DNA from: Clostridium lacusfryxellense | GTDB taxonomy: Bacteria; Bacillota; Clostridia; Clostridiales; Clostridiaceae | Assembly: GCF_018861735.1 (NCBI RefSeq) | Contig: NZ_JAHLEB010000021.1 | Span: forward strand, 1-64,000 | Direction: 5' to 3' | DNA length: 64,000 nucleotides | Shown here: in pieces, positions 8,540 to 16,823 of the stretch | Layout of the letters: every line of letters begins with the position of its first letter | Numbering within the stretch: position 1 is the first letter of the stretch | Notes under the pieces: generated by a model | Database searches by the model: none | Seen by the model: the letters and a program-made list of their open reading frames with translations, nothing else | What the model was told of the DNA's origin: nothing | Translations under genes and position numbers: made by a program

Positions 8540-9025
8540 ATGAAAACATTAATCGTTTATTCGTCTAAACATGGCACAGCTGAAAAATCAGCTAATATTC
8601 TAAAGTCTAAGCTTACAGGTGATGTAGATGTAGTAAATATTATGCTTTTTCCCCCTACTAACCTTGATAAATATGATAACATAATTTTAGGTGGCTCTAT
8701 TTATATAGGTAAAGTTCAAAAAAAACTTATAGATTTCATAACTGAAAGTCTATCAACCCTTCTAGAAAAGAGAATAGGATTATTTCTCTGTGCTGGTGAA
8801 AAAGATGAAACCTTAAAGACAAAAGAATTAATATCAGCTTTTCCACCAGTTCTATTTGAGCATGCTTTAGTTAAAGATATTTTCGGATTCGAGATAGATA
8901 TAAATAAACTAAATTTCTTCGAAAAATTTATTATGAGTAAAGTAAAAGGTGTAAAAACTAGTGTATACGAATTATCTGAAGAAAAAATTTATGCTTTTGC
9001 AGAAAGATTAAAGAAGACAATATAG
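8540..9025 (+). CDS. Flavodoxin-domain protein (HemG-like)
   Basis: This 161-residue protein begins MKTLIVYSSKHGTAEKSA, the FMN phosphate-binding loop of the flavodoxin fold. It then has the GGSIYIGKVQKKLIDFI block typical of the menaquinone-dependent protoporphyrinogen oxidase (HemG-like) subfamily. It should bind FMN and carry electrons. No other heme gene is nearby, so a heme role is doubtful and the tetR context suggests a stress or redox function. The ribosome binding site is AAAGGAG. It is the last gene of the plus-strand operon. Confidence 0.85.
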   Translation: MKTLIVYSSKHGTAEKSANILKSKLTGDVDVVNIMLFPPTNLDKYDNIILGGSIYIGKVQKKLIDFITESLSTLLEKRIGLFLCAGEKDETLKTKELISAFPPVLFEHALVKDIFGFEIDINKLNFFEKFIMSKVKGVKTSVYELSEEKIYAFAERLKKTI

Positions 9026-9030
9026 GGTCA

Positions 9031-9077
9031 AAAAATTATAGCAGCCAATTTATATAAATTCTATAAATTGACTGCTA
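9031..9077 (-). terminator. Minus-strand terminator of a dispersed type
   Basis: TAGCAGCCAATTTATA pairs with TATAAATTGACTGCTA, and on the minus strand a T-rich tail follows. It points against the flavodoxin gene and would stop minus transcripts from the GerMN lipoprotein side. A near copy sits at 36828-36878. Confidence 0.6.
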
Positions 9078-9454
9078 AGCAAACCCTAATTCATTTATTA
9101 TGTCTGTTATAACGCACCTTCCCTTCTATTCCATACCATCGTTTAAATTACATTTACATTAATAGTGATTTTCTTTTTGACTATAATTAAAACAACTCAA
9201 ATATCATTCTTTTATCTTGAATCTTGAATCTTGAATCTTGAATCTTGAATCTTGAATCTTTGACTTAAATTTTAAACATTAAATCTTACATGTTGAATCT
9301 TTTTACTTACCTAATTTCCTAAATAAAAATTGTTTTTAATCTATATTAATGAATTAGGATTTGCTAGAAGAAATATCTTCTTCTTGTTTACATACTAACA
9401 TAATAAAACTTGGTTGTAAAGATATTTTTTAAATATTCAGATAATTTTTAATTT
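9078..9454. other. Gene-free AT-rich stretch
   Basis: Between the flavodoxin and the GerMN lipoprotein gene I see no credible coding frame. It holds the CTTGAAT tandem repeat and a short AGAAGA/TCTTCT hairpin near 9368-9386. Confidence 0.6.
9216..9257. repeat. Tandem repeat, 6 x CTTGAAT
   Basis: Six perfect head-to-tail copies of the 7-bp unit CTTGAAT, followed by a partial copy. It lies in non-coding DNA downstream of both flanking genes, so it does not change any protein. Confidence 0.95.
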
Positions 9455-10552
9455 TCATTTTAATTCAATACTATTTTTCGTGTTTACCGTGAAGTATTCA
9501 CCTTTTTTCATTAATATATGTCCTGAAGAATACGGGCTACCTTCTATCGTTATATAGACTTTATTCACTCCATAATATGTTCCAAGTGTGTTCGTAATAC
9601 TTTGTAGTATCATACTCTCATAACCAGAGCCTGCATTCATTTCACTAGTCAATTCTTTTGTAAAATCCACATAAACAATATTATCCTTATTTAAATAAAG
9701 GCTTTTAATTTTGGTGTTTGGACTAAGTACCTTCCCAAAATTTCCTTTAGGAAGCTCTTTAAAAGCTTTTTCTATAACAATCTTTGTTATATCATTAGTA
9801 TTAAATGAAAGCTTCTTATTTACGAAATATAATTTATCTTCATCAACATTTGGATAATAAAAGTTTACATCTTGAGTAAATTTAACATTTTTCTCTATCC
9901 TACTTAATGTTGTGGAAACCTCCATCCCTTCTGCAATATATAATGATTTAACTAAACCAACATTTTGTGCATAATAATCTAAGGTCTTGCTATCTTTACT
10001 TTGAGTGGTAACTTCAAGTGTTTTATATTTTCCCAAAGGAGTGGTTACTTCGATATCTACATTCGAAATATATCGTTTCCTGTTGTCAGCCAGTGTCCAT
10101 GCTGTTCCTTTTACTAATGGCTCTTTAAGCAAAATTTCTTCTTTACTACTAGGTTTTTGAGTTAAATTCTCTCTATAATAAAACTCTTCTTTAGATAACA
10201 TCATTATAATCTGTCCATTTTTATTTTCAAGAACCTGCCCCATTACTGTTCCTCCATTACTAGATCTTAGTTGAACACGGTTTCCAGTTAAATAGTCAAC
10301 TGATACGTCCTTTGCAGCATACTCATTCCCTTTTCCCTCATACACATATTTTGTGTTTTCTTTATAGTCAAAATAGTCTTTAATAGTTGGTAGTGCCTTA
10401 GTTTCTTTCGGAACTGTCTTTACAACACTTGGAGTAGTAACTTTTGGGACTGTATTTTTTTTATCATCAGAGTTAACAATACTTTTAGCTGCGCAACCGC
10501 TAAGAAGTACAAGTGAAAGGGTTAAGCTAGTAATTAACATCATCTTTTTCAT
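9455..10552 (-). CDS. Lipoprotein with C-terminal GerMN domain
   Basis: This 365-residue exported lipoprotein has a signal peptide ending in the lipobox LSGC (about residues 17-20). A Thr/Lys/Pro-rich linker and a beta-rich middle region (about 60-220) follow. The C-terminal GerMN domain (about 235-345) includes VYVDFTKEL and the ESMILQSITNTLGTY helix. GerMN domains occur in spore cortex and germination proteins (GerM) and related envelope lipoproteins. The ATG at 10552 is preferred because AAAGGAG is 9 nt upstream; the TTG three codons earlier touches that site. It has its own transcription unit. Confidence 0.85.
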   Translation of the reverse strand: MKKMMLITSLTLSLVLLSGCAAKSIVNSDDKKNTVPKVTTPSVVKTVPKETKALPTIKDYFDYKENTKYVYEGKGNEYAAKDVSVDYLTGNRVQLRSSNGGTVMGQVLENKNGQIIMMLSKEEFYYRENLTQKPSSKEEILLKEPLVKGTAWTLADNRKRYISNVDIEVTTPLGKYKTLEVTTQSKDSKTLDYYAQNVGLVKSLYIAEGMEVSTTLSRIEKNVKFTQDVNFYYPNVDEDKLYFVNKKLSFNTNDITKIVIEKAFKELPKGNFGKVLSPNTKIKSLYLNKDNIVYVDFTKELTSEMNAGSGYESMILQSITNTLGTYYGVNKVYITIEGSPYSSGHILMKKGEYFTVNTKNSIELK

Positions 10553-10643
10553 TTTCCCCAACTCCTTTAGTTTGCCTTGTTTTAATATTAGTATATCCTT
10601 TTTTTTAACTTCTTACTACACTTGTTTTTCTTACAGAATCCAA

Positions 10644-10672
10644 AATAACCTGCTTAACCAAAGCAGGTTATT
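10644..10672 (-). terminator. Terminator of the tre operon
   Basis: AATAACCTGCTT and AAGCAGGTTATT form a perfect 12-bp stem with a 5-nt loop, followed by T residues on the minus strand. It lies 40 nt after the treC stop. Confidence 0.85.
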
Positions 10673-10711
10673 AAAATTTTTGAATTTAAATATTCCCTTC
10701 TCACTTAAGCA

Positions 10712-12370
10712 CTATTTCACATGAAAAACAATTGATTCATATGGCCTTAAAGTTAATTTCTCAATATTATTTAATGTATCTTTATAATTCGATATTAATA
10801 TAGTTGACAGTCCATTAAGTGATAACCCTTCTGGTAGATTAAATATAGTTTCCTTACCATAAAAATTATTTACAACTAAAAGTTTCTCATCCTTAAAAGA
10901 TCGAATATAGGCAAATATTTGAGAATTATCTTCAAGAATGATTTTAAAATCACCATACGCAATTACATCATATTTTTTTCTAAGTGCTATAAGATTTTTG
11001 TAATGATAAAAAATTGAATTTTTATCCTCTAAAGCCTTCTGCGTATTTATTTCCTTGTAATTTTCACTTACTGATATATGGGGCGAACCCGTAGTGAATC
11101 CAGCATTTCCACTATCATTCCATTGAACTGGGGTTCGTGCATTATCTCGTGATTTTGATTGTAAAATCTTAATTATATCTTTATCTTCTATTCCCTTATC
11201 TTTTAAAATATTGTAATAATTAATTGATTCTACATCTTTGTATAACTCAATTTTATCAAAGTAAGCATTTGTCATGCCAAATTCTTCTCCTTGATATATA
11301 TAAGGTGTACCTCTTAACATATGGATTGTTGTTGCCAACATTTTTGCAGATTCCTCACGGTATTTCTTATCATCACCAAAACGAGACACAATACGTGGCT
11401 GGTCATGATTGCACCAGAATACAGCATTCCAACCATTACCTTCTTCAATTCCAACTTGCCAATCATTAAGAATTTGTTTTAGCTGTTTAAAATCAAAATC
11501 CATCAAACTCCATTTATCACCATTTTTATAATCAACCTTAAGATGATGAAAATTAAATACCATTGATAATTCTTTTTCTGTAGGATTTGAATACTTACTA
11601 CAATTTTCTAAAGTTGTAGAAGACATTTCGCCTACTGTAATTATGTCTTCACATTTACCAAACGTTTCACTATTAAGTTCTTTTAAATATTCATGAATTT
11701 TGGGTCCATCTGTATAGAAACGGCGTCCATCGCCCTTGTAATCATCTTCATATATATCAGGTTTTGAAATTAAATTTATTACATCAAAACGAAATCCTTT
11801 AACTCCTTTTTCGATCCAAAAATTAACCACATCAAACACTTCTTGCTTTAGTTCTTCATTTTTCCAATTAAGGTCTGCTTGAGTTTTATCAAACAAATGT
11901 AAATAGTATTCATCAAATTCTTTAGCATATTCCCAAGTTGAACCACCAAACTTTGAAACCCAATTTGTTGGTTTATCACCATTTTTAGGCTCCTTAAATA
12001 TGTAATAATTTTTATATTTTTCATCACCAGCCATAGCTTTTTTAAACCAATTATGCTCTATAGATGTATGGTTAAAAACCATATCTAGCATAACATCAAT
12101 CTCTAATTTTTTAGCTTCGACTACCATTTCCTCAAAATCTTGCATTGATCCAAAGACGTTATCTATACTACAATAATCTGATACATCATACCCGTTGTCT
12201 ATTTGTGGAGAATTGTAAAATGGGGTTAACCATATATAGTCTACTCCTAAGTTTTTTAAATAATTTAATTTCTGCGTAACACCCTTTAAGTCGCCAATTC
12301 CATCTCCGTCAGAATCTTTAAATGATTTAGGATATATTTGATAAACTACACTTTTCTTAAAATCTTTCAT
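10712..12370 (-). CDS. treC: Trehalose-6-phosphate hydrolase
   Basis: This 552-residue GH13 enzyme splits imported trehalose 6-phosphate into glucose and glucose 6-phosphate in the cytoplasm. GH13 regions are clear: DMVFNHTS near residues 98-105, GFRFDVINLIS (nucleophile Asp) near 195, the acid Glu in VGEMSS near 247 and CNHDQPR near 317. The GDGRRFYTDGPKIHEYL segment is the hallmark that separates TreC/TreA from oligo-1,6-glucosidase. It lies downstream of the trehalose PTS gene treB and the regulator treR, which supports the assignment. A stem-loop separates it from treB. Confidence 0.93.
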   Translation of the reverse strand: MKDFKKSVVYQIYPKSFKDSDGDGIGDLKGVTQKLNYLKNLGVDYIWLTPFYNSPQIDNGYDVSDYCSIDNVFGSMQDFEEMVVEAKKLEIDVMLDMVFNHTSIEHNWFKKAMAGDEKYKNYYIFKEPKNGDKPTNWVSKFGGSTWEYAKEFDEYYLHLFDKTQADLNWKNEELKQEVFDVVNFWIEKGVKGFRFDVINLISKPDIYEDDYKGDGRRFYTDGPKIHEYLKELNSETFGKCEDIITVGEMSSTTLENCSKYSNPTEKELSMVFNFHHLKVDYKNGDKWSLMDFDFKQLKQILNDWQVGIEEGNGWNAVFWCNHDQPRIVSRFGDDKKYREESAKMLATTIHMLRGTPYIYQGEEFGMTNAYFDKIELYKDVESINYYNILKDKGIEDKDIIKILQSKSRDNARTPVQWNDSGNAGFTTGSPHISVSENYKEINTQKALEDKNSIFYHYKNLIALRKKYDVIAYGDFKIILEDNSQIFAYIRSFKDEKLLVVNNFYGKETIFNLPEGLSLNGLSTILISNYKDTLNNIEKLTLRPYESIVFHVK

Positions 12371-12392
12371 ACCCTACTCTCCTTTAAATTAA

Positions 12393-12434
12393 TGCACATA
12401 AAAGGACTTATATTAAAAGTCCCTTTTATGCACA
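12393..12434 (-). other. Intercistronic stem-loop between treB and treC
   Basis: TGCACATAAAAGG-type arms pair imperfectly with CCCTTTTATGCACA. No long T-run follows on the minus strand, so it is more likely an RNA stability or partial attenuation element than a full terminator. Confidence 0.5.
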
Positions 12435-12482
12435 CTATATATTTTATACATCTTTTCAATATAATAATTTTAATTATTACAA

Positions 12483-13919
12483 CTAATCCTCAGGTGCAAA
12501 TTTTGCCGCAAATTTTGTTTTAGAAAGAATTATAGTTAATACAAATGGAACCACAATTGCCACAACCATTGCTACTGAAAAAATCAACATGAATTTTGGT
12601 TTAATAGATAATATACCTGGGATTCCTCCAACACCAATTGAATTAGCCATAACTCCCGAAGCTACTGATATTACTCCTGCTAACGCCGATCCTACCATAG
12701 CTGCAAGGAATGGATATACGTATTTTAAGTTAATACCAAACATAGCAGGTTCTGTTACTCCAAGGTAACAGGAAATAGCTGCTGGTATTGATACCTGTTC
12801 TTCTTCAGGTTTTGTCTTTCTATTTATACGTATCATTGCCATAACTGCAGAACCTTGAGCTATATTTGAAAGTGCTATCATTGGCCATAAATTTGTTCCG
12901 TTAAATTCTGCCATAAGCTGTAGATCAATAGCATTTGTCATATGATGAAGTCCAGTAATTACTAGTGGTGCATAAAAGAATCCAAACACTGCTGCGAATA
13001 ACCACCCAAAAGCGGAAGTTAACCCAGTATACACAGCGCCAGATATAGCTGAACCTATTATCCAACCTATTGGTCCTAAAACAGTATGTGCTATTATTAC
13101 CGTTGGCACTAATGCGAAGAACGGTACTAATATCATTGATAAATACTCTGGAACAATCTTACGTACATTTTTCTCCAGGATTGCTAAAACAAATCCTGCC
13201 ATAATTGCGGGTATAACTTGTGCTTGATATCCTATCATCTGAATGTGGAATGATCCAAAATCCCAAAATGGAATCTTATCCGCAGCGGTCTTTGCTACAT
13301 CATATGCATTTAATAGCTGAGGGGATACTAGAGTAAGTCCTAATACAATACCAAGTATTTGAGTTGTCCCCATCTTTTTAGAAATAGACCAGGTTATCCC
13401 TACTGGTAAGTAGAAAAATATAGCCTCACCAATTAGCCACAAGAAAGAATGGACTCCAGCCCAAAATGGATACATCTGTGTTATTGTTTTAGTTCCATCT
13501 TCAAGTAATTTTATATCTCCAATTACATTACGAAAACCCAATATTAGTCCTCCAACTACAAGTGCTGGAATAAGTGGTGTAAATATTTCTGCTAAATTAG
13601 CAAGCAGTCTTTGAATAAAATTCATATTACCTTTTGCTGCAACCTTTGCTTTATCTTTACTAACCCCATCAACTCCTGAAACGATTACAAACTCATTATA
13701 AAAATCAGGTACTTCATTTCCTATAATAACCTGGAATTGCCCCGCTTGTGCAAAAGTACCTTTAACTGATTTTATGCTTTTAATTTTTTTAGTATCTGCT
13801 TTTTTATCATCCTTTAGTACAAATCTCATACGGGTTGCACAATGGGATACTGCTACAATATTTTCTTTTCCACCAATATATTCTAATAATTGTTTTGAAT
13901 CATCTGTAAATTTACTCAT
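12483..13919 (-). CDS. treB: PTS trehalose-specific EIIBC component
   Basis: This 478-residue membrane protein imports and phosphorylates trehalose. The EIIB domain (residues 1-90) has the phosphoryl cysteine in AVSHCATRMRFVLKDD (C27). The EIIC domain (about 105-470) has ten or so membrane segments, with the GITWSISKKMG and GVTEPAMFGINLKY motifs. There is no C-terminal EIIA, so a glucose-type EIIA encoded elsewhere must supply phosphate, as known for Bacillus TreP. It is transcribed after treR and before treC, from a promoter carrying two TreR-like operators. Confidence 0.93.
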   Translation of the reverse strand: MSKFTDDSKQLLEYIGGKENIVAVSHCATRMRFVLKDDKKADTKKIKSIKSVKGTFAQAGQFQVIIGNEVPDFYNEFVIVSGVDGVSKDKAKVAAKGNMNFIQRLLANLAEIFTPLIPALVVGGLILGFRNVIGDIKLLEDGTKTITQMYPFWAGVHSFLWLIGEAIFFYLPVGITWSISKKMGTTQILGIVLGLTLVSPQLLNAYDVAKTAADKIPFWDFGSFHIQMIGYQAQVIPAIMAGFVLAILEKNVRKIVPEYLSMILVPFFALVPTVIIAHTVLGPIGWIIGSAISGAVYTGLTSAFGWLFAAVFGFFYAPLVITGLHHMTNAIDLQLMAEFNGTNLWPMIALSNIAQGSAVMAMIRINRKTKPEEEQVSIPAAISCYLGVTEPAMFGINLKYVYPFLAAMVGSALAGVISVASGVMANSIGVGGIPGILSIKPKFMLIFSVAMVVAIVVPFVLTIILSKTKFAAKFAPED

Positions 13920-13977
13920 ATAAAAATGCCCCCTTTAATTACAACTTACACAAACTAGTTATCTAAATGATCTCATT

Positions 13978-14036
13978 AACTTGTCTATACAAGTTCCTTA
14001 TATGTTTATACTAACTTATATATACAAGTTAGTCAA
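13978..14036 (-). promoter_or_regulatory. treB promoter with two TreR operators
   Basis: On the minus strand, TTGACT (14031-14036) and TAGTAT (14008-14013) are 17 nt apart. A palindrome with arms CTAACTT and AAGTTAG (14011-14032) fills the spacer. A second, AACTTGTCTATACAAGTT (13978-13995), lies just downstream of the start site, 35 bp centre to centre. The TTGTATATACAA-like core matches known TreR operators. Confidence 0.8.
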
Positions 14037-14053
14037 TAGCTTTTCAATAAATA

Positions 14054-14068
14054 ATGTAAACGGTTATA
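14054..14068 (+). promoter_or_regulatory. Candidate CcpA cre site upstream of treB
   Basis: ATGTAAACGGTTATA matches the cre consensus WTGNAANCGNWNNCW at all but one fixed position. It lies just upstream of the -35 box of treB, where carbon catabolite control would be expected. Confidence 0.45.
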
Positions 14069-14094
14069 AAATTTTTATATTTAGCTTAAGACAT

Positions 14095-14116
14095 AAAAAA
14101 ATCGCCTTAACGGCGA
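14095..14116 (-). terminator. treR terminator with the stop codon inside the hairpin
   Basis: On the minus strand TCGCC-GTTAA-GGCGA is followed by seven T. The treR stop codon TAA lies in the loop, so the last sense codons form the 5' arm. Confidence 0.75.
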
Positions 14117-14817
14117 CGAGCAAAATCTGAAAACATAAATCGATCAGGACGATGGCGTGATTCCGTGTATTCAAATTGAGTTCCATCATTTAAATGTACA
14201 TAATTTCTAACAACTACAACAAAATCATAAAATTTCATATCTAAATTCAATTTATCTCTAGTAGTTGCCGTTTCAACTTGAATGACTTTATTCGCAAATC
14301 CTATTTTTATATTTAATGTTTCTTCTATATATTCATAAATAGATTTTTCTGCAATATCTCTTGTTAACCCTTTAACTGTATCTTTTAGAAAATAATTAAT
14401 ATCAAAAATTATTCTCTCATTTTCTAAACTACGAACTCTATATAATTTATAAGCTTCTTTTCCCAGAGCTAAATTAGTTTTCTTATTTATAACTTCGTCA
14501 ATTATAACTTCCTCAAATTTAGGTACAAAGGTAATAAATCCTTTTTTATTAATTTCACTGGCTTCCTTAAAACTAACAAGGCCACCAACAGAAAAAGTAA
14601 TATAGTTATTTTCTAAAACATACACCCCTTTTCCATGAAGGCTATTTACAAGGCCCTCCTCAGCAAGAATTTCTAAAGCTTTTCTTACTGTACCACGACT
14701 TACGCCATACTCTTTACAAAATTCATTTTCTGATGGGAGTTTCTCTCCTGACTTGTAAATACCTTTTACAATATCATTTTTTATATTATCATATATATCT
14801 GTATATAGCTTTTTCAT
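14107..14817 (-). CDS. treR: GntR-family trehalose operon repressor
   Basis: This 236-residue regulator has a winged helix (residues about 1-65: SGEKLPSENEFCKEYGVSRG, then TVRKALEIL) and a UTRA effector domain (about 85-232). It resembles TreR of Bacillus, which binds trehalose 6-phosphate and releases the tre operators. The ATG at 14817 is chosen because GGAGG lies 6 nt upstream; two earlier ATGs overlap or precede that site. It is located just upstream of treB. It follows the decarboxylase operon by about 65 nt with no terminator between. Confidence 0.9.
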   Translation of the reverse strand: MKKLYTDIYDNIKNDIVKGIYKSGEKLPSENEFCKEYGVSRGTVRKALEILAEEGLVNSLHGKGVYVLENNYITFSVGGLVSFKEASEINKKGFITFVPKFEEVIIDEVINKKTNLALGKEAYKLYRVRSLENERIIFDINYFLKDTVKGLTRDIAEKSIYEYIEETLNIKIGFANKVIQVETATTRDKLNLDMKFYDFVVVVRNYVHLNDGTQFEYTESRHRPDRFMFSDFARRR

Positions 14818-14881
14818 TTTCATCCTCCATAACACGAACTCTTAGCATCCACTATTATAACATATAAATACCCCGATTTTT

Positions 14882-16036
14882 TCACCCAAACATAGCTAGT
14901 AATACTCCTGCCGCAATTGCGGAACCTATAACTCCTGCTACATTAGGACCCATTGCATGCATAAGAAGATAATTTGATGGGTTGGCCTTTTGACCTTCTG
15001 TTTGGGAAACTCTCGCCGCCATTGGAACTGCTGATACTCCTGCCGAACCAATAAGAGGGTTTATTTTTCCACCTGACAGAACACACATGAGTTTACCAAG
15101 AAGTAACCCACCTATTGTGCTAAACGCAAAAGCAATAAGTCCTAGCGCTATAATTTTTAATGTTTCAGGACGTAAGAATGTTTCTGCTGCTGCTGTAGCT
15201 CCTACTGTAGTCCCAAGGAAAATTGTTACTATATTTATCATACTATTTTGTACTTCGCTAGAAAGTCTTTCAACAACTCCAGACTCTTTAAATAGATTAC
15301 CAAGCATAAGCATTCCAATAAGAGGCGCTACAGTTGGAAGGAGTAAAACTGTAATAATTGTTACTGCTACAGGAAATACTATCTTCTCAAGCTTAGACAC
15401 TTCTCTAAGCTGCTCCATCTTAATTTTTCTTTCCTTCTTAGTAGTAAGAAGTCTCATTATAGGTGGTTGAATAAGCGGTATAAGAGCCATATACGAATAA
15501 GCTGCAATAGCTATTGCTGGTAATAATGCTGGAGCCAGTCTTGTAGTCACAAAAATTGCAGTTGGACCATCTGCTCCTCCAATAATAGCAATTGAAGCTG
15601 CCTGCGCAGGTGAGAATCCCAAAGCAGTTGCAATCACAAACGCAATAGCAACGCCAAGTTGCGCAGCCGCACCTAAAAACAAACTTGAAGGCCTAGCTAT
15701 AAGTGGTCCGAAGTCTGTCATAGCACCAATACCTAAAAATATTAAAGAAGGATAAATCCCTAATTTAACACCCATATATAAATAGTATAGCAGCCCACCT
15801 GGTTCCGTGGAGTTTTTAGGTGGCGGGTTCATAATCTCAGTTAAAGGTAAATTAGCTAGGAGTACCCCAAAGGCTATAGGTAAAAGTAAAAGTGGTTCAA
15901 ATTTTTTTACTATTGCAAGGTATATAAGAACACATGCCAAAGCAATCATAACTGCTTGCTGCCATGTAAGTGCTGCAAAACCAGATTCATTAAGTATTTT
16001 CATTATTGTATCTGTAAAAGTTGTAGACATATACAC
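14882..16036 (-). CDS. oadB: Na+-translocating decarboxylase beta subunit
   Basis: This 384-residue membrane protein couples decarboxylation of a carboxybiotin to Na+ export. It has about nine to eleven membrane segments and the conserved blocks [36 protein letters not shown] and [20 protein letters not shown]. The Asp in GGADGPT is a sodium-site residue in the characterised family. It is the last gene of a four-gene operon encoding carboxyltransferase, gamma-type subunit, biotin carrier and beta subunit, and completes the pump. Its start is 10 nt after the biotin carrier gene. Confidence 0.93.
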   Translation of the reverse strand: MYMSTTFTDTIMKILNESGFAALTWQQAVMIALACVLIYLAIVKKFEPLLLLPIAFGVLLANLPLTEIMNPPPKNSTEPGGLLYYLYMGVKLGIYPSLIFLGIGAMTDFGPLIARPSSLFLGAAAQLGVAIAFVIATALGFSPAQAASIAIIGGADGPTAIFVTTRLAPALLPAIAIAAYSYMALIPLIQPPIMRLLTTKKERKIKMEQLREVSKLEKIVFPVAVTIITVLLLPTVAPLIGMLMLGNLFKESGVVERLSSEVQNSMINIVTIFLGTTVGATAAAETFLRPETLKIIALGLIAFAFSTIGGLLLGKLMCVLSGGKINPLIGSAGVSAVPMAARVSQTEGQKANPSNYLLMHAMGPNVAGVIGSAIAAGVLLAMFG

Positions 16037-16045
16037 TCCTCCCTA

Positions 16046-16432
16046 CTATTGAATCCTCGCAAGAACATCGTTTGTAGCGACTAACATACCTTTTGTCACT
16101 AAAATCTGTGTCACTACTCCATCATTAGTTGCCGTAATTTCATTTTCCATTTTCATTGCTTCAAGTATAAAAAGAACATCTCCCTTTTTAACTTTATCAC
16201 CCTCAGTTACAATAATTTTTAAAATAGTACCAGGCATTGGAGCTTTTAAAGGATCTCCTTCCCCAACTATAGTTGTCACAGCTTGCTCCGCTATCGCTGG
16301 AGTTACTACTCTCGTTGTTTCTACTTTTTGAACTACTACCTTGGCAACATCATTAGTTCCTACTATACTAGCTTTTCCTCTTTCAACCTCTACTTCATAG
16401 TTATTATCATTAATAGTAACAATATATTTCAC
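16046..16432 (-). CDS. Biotin carboxyl carrier subunit of the Na+ pump decarboxylase
   Basis: This 128-residue protein ends in a biotinyl domain with EAMKMEN, placing the biotin on K94. A flexible Val/Thr/Ala-rich linker (about 35-60) connects it to a short N-terminal strand region. It shuttles the carboxyl group from the carboxyltransferase to the membrane beta subunit. In many organisms this domain is fused to OadA; here it is separate, as in glutaconyl-CoA or methylmalonyl-CoA decarboxylases and in several clostridial oxaloacetate decarboxylases. It is located between the oadG-like gene and oadB. Confidence 0.92.
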   Translation of the reverse strand: MKYIVTINDNNYEVEVERGKASIVGTNDVAKVVVQKVETTRVVTPAIAEQAVTTIVGEGDPLKAPMPGTILKIIVTEGDKVKKGDVLFILEAMKMENEITATNDGVVTQILVTKGMLVATNDVLARIQ

Positions 16433-16466
16433 TCAGGTTTAACCTCCTTATTAAAAAACATTTTAA

Positions 16467-16811
16467 TTATGAGTTAATTAATTTTATAGATTTGAATTGA
16501 AGTTCATTCAAAGGTATTTTTAATTCATCACTTACAATTGCCATAATTAACGCAGTAGTCTTTTCATCTACTCCTTTGAGGATTAATTCTCCAGTTGATA
16601 ATTCGATATTATTTTCTGGAGAATTAATAACATTTGAAACTTCCTCTCTTTCAATAAAGATTTCCTCATAAGTATCTTTTACCGTTTTATTTTTATAAAT
16701 ATAGGTAAAAATCAATGACTGAACTTTTAACAAAAGACTTAACGCTATAAGGCAACTAAAAACTATACTCATTACAATTAGAGCTACTAATAAGCTATTC
16801 GGTACTGACAT
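16467..16811 (-). CDS. OadG-like gamma subunit of the Na+ pump decarboxylase
   Basis: This 114-residue protein has a single N-terminal membrane helix (about residues 7-28) and a charged cytoplasmic tail. This matches the OadG/gamma-delta subunits that anchor the carboxyltransferase to the membrane. The tail ends with a small domain (TGELILKGVDEKTTALIMAI) that could hold partner subunits. Assignment relies mainly on position: it sits 12 nt after the carboxyltransferase gene and before the biotin carrier. Confidence 0.8.
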   Translation of the reverse strand: MSVPNSLLVALIVMSIVFSCLIALSLLLKVQSLIFTYIYKNKTVKDTYEEIFIEREEVSNVINSPENNIELSTGELILKGVDEKTTALIMAIVSDELKIPLNELQFKSIKLINS

Positions 16812-16823
16812 AGAAATCCTCCT

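Noticed and set aside
9216-9257. Possible CRISPR-like or attachment-site repeat
   Set aside because: Units are 7 bp with no spacers, so it is a simple tandem repeat; the araB leader array is likewise a simple repeat.
13978-14036. Possible riboswitch in the treB leader
   Set aside because: The paired sequences are short palindromes matching TreR operators in a promoter, not an RNA fold.
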